From NCBI GenBank assembly GCA_020747065.1, contig JAGMVK010000002.1, positions 1,364,001 to 1,428,000 on the forward strand: a stretch of 64,000 nucleotides of DNA, in the 5' to 3' direction. The DNA is from Cadophora sp. MPI-SDFR-AT-0126 (taxonomy: Eukaryota > Ascomycota > Leotiomycetes > Helotiales > Ploettnerulaceae). The notes beneath the pieces are model-generated. The model saw only the letters and a list, made by a program, of their open reading frames with translations, made no database searches and was not told the origin of the DNA. Below, one piece after another: positions 45,388 through 57,876 of this stretch. Positions within the stretch are counted from its first letter, which is position 1, and each line of letters begins with the position of its first letter. Made by a program: the position numbers and the translations under genes.

Positions 45388-47186
45388 TTAATCTCTTGCA
45401 ATCTTCCCAACACCAAGCACACACCAATAAGCCAGTTCCCTCTTCTCTCTCGCATCCTTATCCTTCCCACCCAATCCCGCACCCTCTTCCTGCGTAGCAT
45501 CAGCCTCCCACTCCACTCTAACAAACACCGGAATCTCCACGACGTCTTCATCCTCCCTCAATGGCCCATCATCATTCTTCTGCTCCTCGGTCCTCATAAA
45601 CTCAGGCCCATCAATCCTCAACGACGAAGGCACAATCTCGAGCACAACGCTCGTCCAGTTCCGGCCTCGTTCCCATACTTTGCCAGCTTCGGCTTGGTTC
45701 TGTCCTTCGCTAGTTTCGGCCTTCGTCCGTCGTTTCTCTCCAGAACTATTCCTATTGCCGCCTTCACGTAGCGCTTCTTCCCATGCATCTGTATTAGCCC
45801 CGACTTCGAACTGCGGACAGAGAACTGTGACTTTGCTTCCGAATCTTCCTGGCGTCTTGGCAGGCGTAGCCAACGTGACCTTCACTCTATCAAACAAGGG
45901 ATTCTTGAATGTGAGCAAGAACTGCACGGGCTTCAGAGGCGTGAGTGCTAATGCGGATGTATTCTGCAACGGCTTGATGTTGATAGTAGGGATGTAATTC
46001 AGCGCTACTAATCGGATTCTGAAGCGGGTAGTCTGAATCTTGGATTCAGGTTTCGAGAGGATATGCCGACATGTTTTACACCGCTTGCTGCGCTTCGTCC
46101 GGAGGAGGTAGGCTATAGGACGGAGGTCGCTGAGGAATTGTGCGTCGTTATTTGGTAGCTCTTTTCGCTGTATGGCTGTGGATGTGCTGTGCCAGCCCTG
46201 TGTGTGGAGTTTCCTTATGGCTTCTTCGTCTGAAGAGGGAGTGAGCTGAAGGCCTTCCAAAGCATCTTGCGCTTCTCGCATATTGCCAGTCTTGCTCTTG
46301 GATTTCTTATCCACCATGCTTCCACCCGTATACAGCCCCATGATTCTAGACAACGCTCCAGGAGAGCCATAGCCATAATCGCCTGAGAATCCTAGTGCGC
46401 CAACAGGAGATGAATCCGCAAGCTGTGACTGGTAGAACGCCTTCAGATTCGAAAATTGACTCGCAGCATCCAGCTTCTCATTCGGATCCAGCGTCTGCGT
46501 CGTCTCCTGATCAGGACTCTCCTCCGAAATAGACGTCACCGAGAATTCTCTCCTCCGATCCTCACGATCCTTCCGCCGCTCCTTAGCCGTCACTATAGCT
46601 TCCCCGCCATTCCTGATCTTAGCCAGCTGCGCGAAGATCCCGTTCGGTTTCTCAAACTGTATGCCTATCTCCTTGGAGCTCCATGTGCAGTACGCACAGT
46701 TGAGGACGAAAGGACCATTCTGGGAAGCGTATTCTGCTCCGAGACCTTCAGGTGGTGCTTCGACACTGCTGACGGAGAGGGGAGCGATGCATATGGGGCA
46801 TTGGAAACAACTGCGTGTACATCTGCATCCCAATTCATATTAGCTATCCGCGTGCGAAGCTCGAGATTCTAGAAAGTGTACCTATTCCCTTCTGTCTTCA
46901 CGGTGCTACTCGGAACCTCAAACAGGCAATTCGGGCAGTACCATGTTACAATCTCATCTAGCACGCATCGAGGACATCGGATCTGATGGCAGTCTTCGCA
47001 GTAGAGCAGGTGTTCGAGGGGATATAAGCTGTAGTTCGCGCGGGGAGCTCGCGGGTCGAAGGTGCGGTCGTCGTCGTCGGAGTTTTCTTCAGACGGAATT
47101 GGGTTCTCTTCTCCTAGTCTGCGAGTAGGTGTCGAGGTGTCGGTGCAGGGACACTGGAAGTAGGTGTAGGGCGTGAAGGAAGACAT
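45388..47186 (-). CDS. Dynactin subunit 4 (p62)
   Basis: Exons 47186-46882 and 46822-45388 (59-nt intron) encode 579 residues. This is the p62 subunit of the dynactin pointed-end complex, which works with dynein in retrograde microtubule transport (ropy-2 in Neurospora). The N-terminal cysteine-rich zinc-binding region (about 12-125) contains YCEDCHQIRCPRC, WYCPNCLF, CFQCPICIAPL and LNCAYCTWSS. The middle is charged and low-complexity. A late Cys pair CKTCRH (about 345) precedes the conserved C-terminal beta region. The intron joins ...EGNR to CTRSCFQCP within the zinc region, which confirms the model. It is the last intact host gene before the AT-rich block, whose border lies about 120 bp upstream of the start codon. 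Confidence 0.92.
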
Positions 47187-47649
47187 GGTGGGGTGATTGG
47201 GAAGTGTGGAGAGCTGTGGTGTTTTTTGGACGAGATGTGGAGGAATGCGCTAGAGTTGACAGGGGATGTGGTCGTGACAAAAGGCTCGAAACTTGACACT
47301 TTGTTCTTACTGTATAGTGAGCTTCGAAATCGGCTTCCCTTTATGTAATCTCTTTCATTTAATTAAGCTACAGTGTTAAGTAGCACTAGATCTATTACAG
47401 TTAGTTGTTTTTAGTTATTATATTTTAGCCTAATGAGAGACCTAGCTACTTTATAGAACCGCAAACAGATCATCACATCACATAATTACTCAAAACAGAA
47501 TACCGGAATAAACAATGAAACTGAAACCTCAATAAACTAAGTAGCCAGACGACTATACTAGCAGGAACTGCCAGGGTTCTGCGCCATTTCGATACTATTT
47601 CTTAAGCTCTAGAGCCACTAACGAAAATAACAAGCCCATCCCCTTTCCA

Positions 47650-48600
47650 CGAAGTCGAATCATACGAAGGACAATGGGACGACCTATTCGAGGATGACTT
47701 TCTTAGCAAACAACACACATAATCGCAGGAGGTAGAAAAACTAGCATTTTATCAGCTTCATAACTAGAATAAAAGGAGAACATACAATAAACATCCGCTG
47801 AAGTATATTCACTACTCTATCTATTAGAGTTTTAAGATCTATAATAAAGTGCAATTAATAAATATAGAGACAGACTTAGTTCTTAAGCTTACTTTATATT
47901 AGCGCCTCTTTCTCAAACCTAAGTTAAATCAAGTCTACCTCTCTAAAATACGAACTAAAAAGAGAACTATAAAACCGAAGGATATAAAGATTATATTAAA
48001 GGTTACATAACACTTAATAGATAATTTCTCTAGAAGCTATAATAAAACAGATATTAATTAGTCAGTAATAGAGAAGCAGCTTACACTCTAAGCCAATAAG
48101 TACCTAGAGAAAAAGTTAATCGTGGAGATCTTATTCAATTATAAATACATAGAGACTAATTAATTATCCACGTCATCAAGAAGACTAGATAAAAGGGGCC
48201 GTTTCTTAACTACTTAATAATAGCTTCATTAGTAAGATATATAGCTTAATACAGAAGAAGAAGCTACTAGATAGCTATTAATTACATATAACGTTTATAA
48301 GGTTATACGTTATCCTAGGCCGCCTTACAATATAAGACCCTATTATTAGGTTGACCCTCTGACTAAAAAGCATTATAAGTTAAAGTAGCACTACTTTAAA
48401 GATATACTTAAGCTTATAGAAGAAGGACATTATCTAGAGATATAGAACGATATGCCTAAAAAAGTCCGACTAGATCTACATATAAAGGAGCAGTAACTTC
48501 TCGAGAGACGTCAGAAAGATAAGACATCTCTATTGAATATACCTCTTATTAACATTATATTGCCTGAATCATTTAATTTAGAGTCCTTGTCTCTTAGGAC
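47650..48600 (+). pseudogene. RIP-degraded coding relic, family unknown
   Basis: The plus strand keeps protein-like patches broken by TAG/TAA stops of the sort RIP makes from Gln or Trp codons. Near 47,655 it reads FHEVESYEGQWDDLFEDDF. Around 48,450-48,560 it reads DMPKKVRLDLHIKEQ, LLERRQKDK and PLINIILPESFN. No transposase, RT or gag motif is visible, so it may be a repeated host-type gene or an accessory gene of an element. I cannot name the family. Confidence 0.45.
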
Positions 48601-49019
48601 CCCGGTACTCGATACGTCTTTAACTTCTACTTAGCCTAAATATCTTAATATCTCGGGCCCACAAGATAAATTAAGAGACGAATACTATACTTAGTAAGAG
48701 TCATAAGTTAAGGGGCCAGATAAGAAGGCAACCTATTAAGAAGCTTATAAAATAATAAAGGATAATTATCTAGACTTAGGATTAATTTATAGAAATCCAA
48801 ACCTAAAGGATTTAATTAAGCTTAGTATTAAGATTAGGACTGCCTAGTATATTATATTTGATATCAATGAATAGAAGTAATATCGAAAGCGTCCTAGGAC
48901 AGTAGAAACTCTAGAATAAACTTATTATAGGATAGCATAGGATACATATTTATTTCGTATAGTATTATATTAATTACTTTATCCTAAGTTTATAACTCTT
49001 CTACTATTAACCCTATATA

Positions 49020-49234
49020 TGTCGGTTCAATACTGAATATAAGCCAAGAATTAAACGTAAATATCATATATATGCATATTAAGCTTAATAGTGTGGAAAA
49101 TCTGTCTGTTCCTAAGAGGGGGCGGGAGATACTAGACTATATACTACTTCCGAAACGCTACCGAATCGCCTCTGTAAGTGGTCTTACCCCCTATTCTAGC
49201 TAAGACATGTCCTGTATAGGCCTATGAACTAATA
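49020..49234 (-). repeat. 3' LTR of the RIP-mutated copia element
   Basis: Same 215-bp sequence as the LTR at 56,918 and as the inverse of 59,447-59,663. It begins TGTCGGTTCAATACTG and ends AACTAATA, where the intact copy has ACCAACA. Differences from the less mutated copy at 59,108 are almost all transitions. Confidence 0.85.
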
Positions 49235-52200
49235 CCGGTAAATCTTCTTTTAGAAAGATAGTTTCTAAGCGAATCTCTGTTATAGAAGCGAATCTTTATT
49301 CTAATTATAAGAGAAAAAAAACAGTTATAAAGAGTAACTATATAGGTAAAGGAGGTAGAATAAGTGTACTAAGTACGGAGCTACGGAAGTACTATAGTCC
49401 GAAAGACCTCCGGTTATAGCCTGAAAGTTATACGTCGGAAGTAGTTAATGCGGCTCGTTAGAAGATAATAGTAAGTAAATAAATACTAAGCAAGGCTATC
49501 GCTAGCTATATAAAACCGAGATCTCTCTCTATTCTGAAGCTCTCCCTCCTTAAGTAAATATTAAAGAACTACTTATAAGTATATAAACCTTTAATCTCGA
49601 GAGATATTCGCTAATATTTTACTATAGTCTATACTAAATTAAATAAGTAAAAGTAAATATAGAAATTCAAAAGAATTATAAGTAGTTTAGTAGTGAAATA
49701 GATACTAATATAAATAGTACCTATACTAATACTATTCGGAGCTCTTACTACTACCTACTGAAACTACTGTATTTATTGCGTCTAACTCCTAGCGAAGAAA
49801 TCGAACTACGTCTGCTCCTTTAATAAGTAAGAGAGTAAGAAATACTTATACTATACTGAAAAGAAATCCCTATATAATCCCGTAGGTACCCCCTCTCTTT
49901 TTTTCTAATTCTAAATTCTGAACTACCTTAAATATAATCTGTAACTAACTTATTTATAGATCCTCTAGTTCTTAGATACCGAGTACTAAGAACTCACTTA
50001 TACCCTCGCTAGTAAGGATACTACTACTATCTCTACTACCGCTATAGCTATTAATATAGAACTCCGGGTTATAGCTACTAAGTTACTAAAGACTTAGGAT
50101 AAGATAAGTTTAGTGTTATTAGAGGAGACTTATACTCTTTATACTAAGATAGCAGATCTCGCTTAAAGTTAATTCATAAGTAATCCCCTTTTCTTTTACT
50201 CTGAATCTTTACTGAATATACTCTAGTTTATATTCAGCTAAAGCTTCTATAGGACTATAGGCAGATCCTCTTTTATATAGAGAAGCGGGTTAAGGAGGCT
50301 ATAGCTTTTATTATGTTTTATTATAGTAGTATCAAGCGTAAGACCCTTATAAGGGATAATAAAGATAGAGATAGAGAAGGTTTAGGCCCTTAGGTAAAGA
50401 AAAATCGGGGTGGAAGTTACTTAGGTAGCGCGGGAGAGGAGGAATTTAATAATATACTAGTTAATCTAGGTACTACTTATAAGTAAGGAAATAGGCCTTA
50501 TTTCGGAAAAGCTTCGTAGTTAGTTCTTCGTAGTAGTACTTTCTTTATACTGGTATATAGGAGTAACCCCTTATAGTGAAACTAGTACTTAATTCCTGTT
50601 AGAGTATTATTATAAAGCTACTTATTAGTGCTTTAAATCAGAGGGTAATTACTTATAAATTAAACTCGTTCTCTCTTCTATATCTTAAATATAACTGAAA
50701 ATAATTATAAGTAATTAATAAGAGTTATAAGAAAACTATAATAAAGGAAAAATCACTCTTCGCCTGAAACCTCTCTGTTACTCCACTGAATTAGTACCGT
50801 CGATTCATGAGCTTAGATTATAAGTTAAACTAGCTTCTAAATCGATATTAAGTAGCCTCTGAACTTAACCCTCTATCTTTATAGTTAAGGTATTAGTATT
50901 AATTAGCTCTTAAAGAGCTCTATTCGGTGTTGTTTTTATTATAGTATTAGTAGGATTACGAGTGCTATTAATCTATCGAATCTCCGTTAACTCCTTACAC
51001 TTATATAATTAACGAATTACTATTATATTAATCATTAAACGTTTCTCTTTCGTAGTGCTAAGCTTAATAATACACTTATAGAGAGATAGGGAATCTATAT
51101 ATACTATAGTAAGAAGCTGTAGTAATCTAAGCTTATCTATTACTATATTAATAGTAGTTCCTAAGGTAATTAATATATCGATTCCTACTACTATAGTATA
51201 TAGCTCCGAAGCGAGTATAGCACGCGTTACTCTCTTATACTTTATGGAGCTTATATAAATAATATTACCGGAGAGGATAAATTCCGTGTCCCCCTCTGTT
51301 TTTATTCCGATTACTACTAGAAACCTGATCTATAAACTTAGATCCTTATTATTAGTAAATAATCTATTAACGAAGATATAAAGTTTAGTATAATATAGAT
51401 TAATTAGTATATACTATAAACTTCTCTTCGTGTTATCTATCTACTATTAAAGGTATTAGTTTAAAGCTTTAGCGTTATTAATTATTAGATCCTAATATTA
51501 CGCTACTACTAATAAATTAAAGTTAGCTTCCAGTTAGTAAATCGTTATAATATAAGCTCCGCAAGCGCGTTACTTCACGTAAGCCTTCTTATAATCTAGT
51601 GCTTTTATATTAACTAATTCTAGCTTTACTCCTTACCCTTTCTACGATATATAAATATTATCTTTATCTAAAGTAATAGTATATCTATTAAACGTAATAG
51701 ATTCGGAAGGGAGTAGGACCTGAATTAGCTTTATTAGGAAATTAGCTTCCGTAATCCCGTCCTGCTCTCTTACTAAGAAGTTATTATTCCTAAGAATAAG
51801 AGTATTATCTATTTATATTCTAACGACTCTAAACTCGTAGCTTTCTTTAGTACTAATTAGTAAGTAAGGGTTATATATTAATGTTTCTATCTAGAGTCTT
51901 TCTATATAATGCTTATAGTAGGTATTAAACTAGTAATTTCCGGATTCTAGTATATTATAGAGAGGGAGTATTATTATGAATATTATACTAGAGGGGAATT
52001 TATCTGCGATCTCTTTTAGCAGCTATATAAAGATATTCCGAAGGAGTTTTATTATTAACTAGACGTAAGCCTAGGTAATATCTCGGATTACTAGACATAT
52101 ACCGGACTCCTTTCGGACCTAGTTCAGGTATCTTATAGTTATAGCTAGGGAGATAAGTAATCTCTAGCTTACTTATTAGATAATAGGAGACTAGGTTAAT

Positions 52201-53281
52201 ATCTCTTTCTTACTTTTATTATTAAAGTATTAGATAACGAGCCTTAATTTCTCGTATAGTATTATAAACTCCTTACCCTTCACTTTATCTACTATCCTTA
52301 ATTTAAAGATATAGTAGCCTCTTACTCTAGAGTCGCCTTTAGAAATCGGTATAAAAACACCTCTCTTAATAAGAGCTTTGTACTTAGTTCGTTAGGATTA
52401 CTGAAATAGTAGGTTAAGTGTAGTAATCTTACCCTTTACGCGTAGCTTAATTAATAGCTCTTAATCTTTTATCTCCTTCTTAGTTAGAAATACTTTAGTA
52501 TTATAATTATTATTAATTATTAGTAGTCCTAGGATTGGCTTTATAAATAGGACTTTAATAGCGATTCAGGGGGCTTTCAGTGTAGTTTCGGGGGCTTTTC
52601 GGACTAGTGAGCTAAGCTTATAAGTTATATTTAGTAATTTTTTTTTCTTTTGTTTAATACTAGATATATTTGTCTTAAATAGATGTACTAATATTAAACG
52701 AAATATACGTGTTCTACTATTATCTATATCTATTTTATATACTTTATCCTTTATTCCTAAGAAAGTATAGAGTCTCCTCCATCTCTTTTTTTTCACGCTA
52801 GATTAATACTTAATCTTAAAGCTTAAGATTATAAATATATATTATACTAGGGCTATTATAAGTTACTAGCGTATTATTAACTTATTATTTCGTATATATT
52901 TAGCGCACCTCTATTATAGCCCTCTTAATAATCTTCGCACGTTATTAAATAGATAGGTTTAGAGGATCTATTTCCGTTATTTTTAGGTAAGTACTAAAAA
53001 TAAGAAGCGTAGGGATTAAGCTATTTAATCTAACTATATTATTAATAGCTTTAATAGCTATCTATAGGCGATCCTTATCACTTATATTAGGGTGCTCTTT
53101 CGTAACGATTTTATAAGTACGTTAGAGTAAACGATAATATTGTTCTACCTTACTAATTAAGTAGTGCGCCTCTACTAGGATAAGTTTAGGCGTACTCCCT
53201 ATAGCCCTAAGTGTACTCCGAAACTCTATAGAGTTAAAGTTAGTTCTATAGTTATAAATAACAAAGTTAGGGGGTCTAATA

Positions 53282-53779
53282 TACAGTTACCCGTCAGAAG
53301 TTTGAGCCAGAGCCAAGAAACACACCATAAACCGCCTTTTTTCAGTACTTCTACTTTAATATAAGGTTTGAGTCGCAACATAAATCATAGATCTTAACCG
53401 TAGAACTAAATGATATTTACTTTGAGAAACTTTCTCTCTCTTAGGATTTTATTAATAAGTTATACTCGTCTTAATTTATTAAGCCAAAGGTAGGCATAAT
53501 TCATGGGGCATGATTCCCCACCAAAATTAGCCGAAAAGTGGCGTATTTCGATAAGTTTTCTAATAGGCCACACTAGTTCTAGTGCATCAACTTCAATAAC
53601 GACACGATTGAATTCGCTAGAATATATATTAAGGAACCGCTTAAGAGCTATCTAGCGATAGAATTAATAATCGTAGGGTAGGTGGCGATACAGAAATATT
53701 GTTAAGTGACAGAGGGGCAAAAGATCACTTTTTAGGTGTAAATGCAGATTTTGGCTCAAACTTAAAACGGAGTACTGTA
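53282..53779. mobile_element. TIR element (MITE-like) nested in the RIP-mutated copia
   Basis: The ends at 53284 and 53777 are imperfect terminal inverted repeats: CAGTTACCCGTCAGAAG then TTTGAGCC on the left, and the complement CAGTACTCCGTTTTAAG then TTTGAGCC on the right. They are flanked by TA on both sides, as Tc1/mariner-type insertions produce. The 494-bp body has no coding frame and is clearly less AT-rich than its surroundings, suggesting insertion after the main RIP episode. It is probably a non-autonomous element. Confidence 0.68.
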
Positions 53780-56700
53780 TATATCTATCTATACTAACTT
53801 AAATACGTTAAAAGTAGCTCGAGCTATAGCTGAACCAGGGCGCTTTCGGAGTAGCTTTATAGCTTCGAATCTTATAGCCTTATTTACTATATGAAGTATA
53901 TATCGTTCTCCAAACTATGTAATATCGACGTAAACTGTGTAGTTAAAGTCTACATTGTCTTACAGTTTAAATCTAAATCTATATAAAGCGTCTATATGTT
54001 TCTAGTAGTACTTATACATCTCTTTAACTCGTAATATAATATTGGAATCAGACTTATAGCTAGCTTAGTCTAGTAAATACTGCAGATGTTATACTAATAA
54101 GTAGCTGAATCGTCTATAAAGCTAACGAATCTCTACTTCTATTAAATAGTATTAGCTGATTATATTAACTAAAAGTTCGATTAGTTAATGATACTAGTTT
54201 AAAAGAAGCTATAAGTGCTTCTTCTTTCGTATAATTAAGTACCTCTTATCTTCCTGAACTAATATATTCTGCAAGTTATTGTAGTACGCACTTATTTTAT
54301 CTAGCTGTTGTAAATACACTAAGAATAGTACGTCCGTATCTATAATATAGAAGTCTAAAACCCTAACTAGAGTATCCACTATAGTAACCTCTAGGGAGGT
54401 ATAAGAACTAGCTTCGAATTAGATCCGACTCCTGCCCGATTAACTAGTATTATACTTAATATTCCGAACTCGCTGTAACGTACGTAATTAATTAATACCT
54501 CCCATATTCTTACCAGACGCTCCTATATTAATAAGAAGACCTTAGAAGAATCGATCTATCTATTACGTTATATACCTCTCTTCTTAGGGCGGCTTTTGAA
54601 TTCTGCTCTCTAGTATATATAACGCCTTCTGTTCGTTAAGCCTTTTTATTACGTCTTATATATTATACTCTGCCTTACTTACTATAAACACGATTATAAA
54701 GAAAGTCTTTCTGTTTTTATTCCTACTATCAGAACTAATTAATAAATTATTAGAATATAATGAAGTATCAGAATCTTAAGAATCTGGATTATCTTTCTGA
54801 ATTTCAGGACCTCCTTAGTTCTAATCTAAATCTAATCCAGTTCCCTTAGTATACGCTAAGTAAGCCTTAAAAGAATTATTAGTTACCTTTATACCTTCTG
54901 CTTTACGCTTAGTAAAGTACTTTACTTTTAACGCTCTCTACTCCTTATTAGAATAATAGCTATTATAGTAATCTATCTTCTTACAGATAATATACCTCGT
55001 ATAACTTAGTTTAAGCTAGAATTTAGTTCTATGTTTATTACCTACTAAAAACTTCATCCTCTGATCTAAATAGAGAGCTCTTCTATCCGCTACGTAGGAA
55101 TAATAGTAATTCAGCCCTAACTCGGTATATTTTCCTACTTATGATCCCGACTTATAAGTTATTTCTACGCTTAAAGCTATATGAAAGCTATCTATTAATA
55201 TAGGGAATATAAGTAATACTTGAAATAACGCTATCTTAAAGAGCGGGTTTCTAAATACTTCTTATACTAGCTTATCGCGTAACGTTTTATCGTTTCGTAT
55301 ATTATTATCTTTAAAGCTAAGTTAAATACTTTATAGTTCTCTAGCGAAGCTTTTCAACTAAGCTAAAATTAGCCTACTTTTCTGGTAAAGCTTAGCTTGA
55401 AATAACGAGAAAGTTAAGCTAAACTAGTAGCTAAGGAATTAGTTAGCTCTCTCCTTTATCTTAAAGTTAGTATATATTACTTTAATAAGATCATTAAATT
55501 TATACCCCTTATTCTGTAAGTACTAATAATAGTATGAACTTACTCTATCCTAGAGTATCGTCGGAAATACTTAGTACTAAATATTATAGTTAACGCCGGC
55601 TTTCTAGCAGAAGTTAGTAAAGATATATAGTTTCTTATTTAAGTAGTCTTTAGACTTACTATACTAAAGCTCTTTTATATATATCTTACTAAGGCTTACT
55701 AAGGACTTCGATTAGCCCTACGTTAATATATCCTAGATATACTAGGATAGTTATATCTACTTCATATATAGTTTATTAGGTCTAGGTCCTGTAAATAGGG
55801 GTAAAGACTTATCCTGCGGGTATATATCCGGGGCTAGTACTAGATTTAGTAATAGATTCTCGTTTAGTCTCTATATTAGTGCTATATTTAGGGGTCCTCT
55901 CCCAGAGGTAAATATGAACTCTCTCTTTATATGAACTAGTAGTGTTACGCTATATAAATCGTCGTCTAGAATAGTAAGTTTTATATAGGTAAGGGTAATA
56001 AAATTATCTAAGCTCTAAGATATCTTAGCCCTTAGGAAATTACTTCTTAACTGAATACGTTAACGCGTCTCCTCTTTCTCCTCTAAAGGAGTTGACTTAA
56101 TAGAATCGATCACTACTATTAGTTTATTACATTAATATAATAAAGGTACTCTCTAGTAAAGTATTTAGGTAGTTAAGGTCGTTACTTAGCGAGTACTTTG
56201 AATCTAGTCTGGTATTATCTTAGGAGTATTCTAAATCTATAACCTTAACTAATCTTCTAGCTAAATATTATCTTTAGCTCGTACTATCTGAGCTAATGTA
56301 ATAGATACTAGTACTTTATCCTATTATATATAAATACTATTAGCTCGTAATACGTCCTGTAGTATAATTTATTCTGATTTCCTTATCCGGGAAAAATAGA
56401 ATAGAGACTAATTTCCGAAGTACTTCTAGTAGTCTTAGAAAAGGAACTCACCCTTCTTACTACTATTACAGAAGAGCTTCCGAAACTCCTGCAAGAGCTT
56501 TATTAGATCCTCTAGTAGTTCCTCTACTAGCTTTAGTCTTATCTATACTACTTCCGCTGCTTCCTCTTCCCCCTCTACTCTTTCCTCTTAGTCTGAAATA
56601 GCTAGTATTTCTTTAGCTATAGTTCGTATCTAAATCAGTAGTCTTCCAGATATAGTATTATTTACTTAAAAGCTCTTTAGCTAGAGTTAAGTAGTTAACT

Positions 56701-56917
56701 TAACGATTATTAAAGAGGAATCACTACTATTATTATATATATAAGTATATAAGATTTATAGTTTAAACGTGATACTTATCCTTTACTCTTAAATCGCTAC
56801 TTATTAATTTAGTTTTAAAGAGTTACTTATTAAGTATAGCTAAGTACTTAACGTTAAAGTCGCTACTTTTCTTACTATAACTTATCTACTCTATAGTACA
56901 TGTTAACTACTAATTAG

Positions 56918-57132
56918 TGTTAGTTTAATACCGAATATAAGCTAAGAATTAAACGTAAATATTATATATATATATATTAAGCTTAATAGTGTAGAAAATC
57001 TGTCTGTTCCTAAGAGGGGGCAGGAGATGCCAGATTATATACTGCCTCCGAAACGCTACCGAATCGCCTCCGCAAGTGGTCTTACCCCCTATTCTAGCTG
57101 AGACATGTCCTGTATAGGCCTGTGGACTAATA
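56918..57132 (-). repeat. 5' LTR of the RIP-mutated copia element
   Basis: 215-bp partner of the LTR at 49,020 with the same orientation. It keeps the conserved segments CTAAGAGGGGGC and CGAATCGCCTCCGCAAGTGG. Its outer flank is ATATA. Confidence 0.85.
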
Positions 57133-57179
57133 ATATATCTAAAATAGCCCTTAGCGCTTTTTTCTTTTCTCCTAACTAT

Positions 57180-57860
57180 ATCAATACACTATTTAAGAAA
57201 ATCATTAAATCTCTAGCTTAGATTCATTTTATAAACCTACTAATTACGCTTAATAAAGGCTTTCAACTCACTAAACAATTCCTTAATTAGATTCAAATCT
57301 AGTAAGTATAATAGCAGATATAAAATCTTTATCCCAGAGTTATAACATATCTACTCAATTCGTTCCGTGTAATAAAAAGAAGCATTATCTATTATTAGTA
57401 CAGAGTTTAGCTTCGGCTATTTACTATAAAAAGGAAGTAATTACTTAATAAAGTCTTTAAAGATAGTACTATCTATAGATCCCTAGAACACACGAGTAAA
57501 CAGAATTCCATCTTATATATATATAAGGAGTATCTGGAATCGTTACTCGCGTTGAAATTAAGTAATCTATACTAAAGTAACCTTAATAAGTAACTAACTA
57601 GTTCTTCTAAATTCTATCCGTTTATCGCAATCAGATTCATCCACATAAATAAGCTAATAGAAATAAAAGCTAATTAAGAGGTTGTATATATAAAGATCTC
57701 GTAGATCTGTATTCCGTTCTTATACTATTCAGCGAATTGTTTTCTTCGTCCATCTCTTAAAAGCTAATGCTCTCCCTATACTAAAAGCAATTGCAAGCAC
57801 TTCGAATTCATTCTATAAGAAGACTATCATCTCTAATTAATATAATCCTAGTTTTTCTAA
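57180..57860 (-). pseudogene. RIP-degraded Tc1/mariner (DDE_3) transposase relic
   Basis: Read on the minus strand, a patch around 57,410-57,210 encodes NSVLIIDNASFYYTERIE, YLLDLNLIKELFSELKAFI and RFNDFLK, with stops between. This corresponds to the DDE_3 pattern in which the second catalytic Asp lies in a DNAxxH-like motif and the third acidic residue follows SPDLNPIE. Here the motif reads LDLNLIKE, as expected after C-to-T damage. The remaining upstream part of the transposase is too damaged to read, and I could not find inverted repeats. Confidence 0.6.
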
Positions 57861-57876
57861 TAAGTGCTCATAAAGG

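Larger units (their letters stand above)
49015..57137 (-). mobile_element. Full-length RIP-mutated Ty1/copia retrotransposon with ATATA target duplications
   Basis: Two same-orientation LTR copies of equal length, 49020-49234 and 56918-57132 (215 bp each), bound the element. The 5-bp flanks outside are ATATA on both sides (49015-49019 and 57133-57137), a target-site duplication. The sequence just inside the right LTR, read on the minus strand (CTAATTAGTAGTTAAC...), matches the intact element's post-LTR sequence (CTGATCAGTGGTCAAT...) apart from transition changes, so it belongs to the same family and runs leftward. The interior is about 7.7 kb, including a nested 494-bp TIR element. All coding capacity is lost. 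Confidence 0.82.

Noticed and set aside
52566..52796. 76-codon lysine-rich minus-strand frame in the AT-rich block
   Set aside because: Chance frame in RIP-mutated copia interior.
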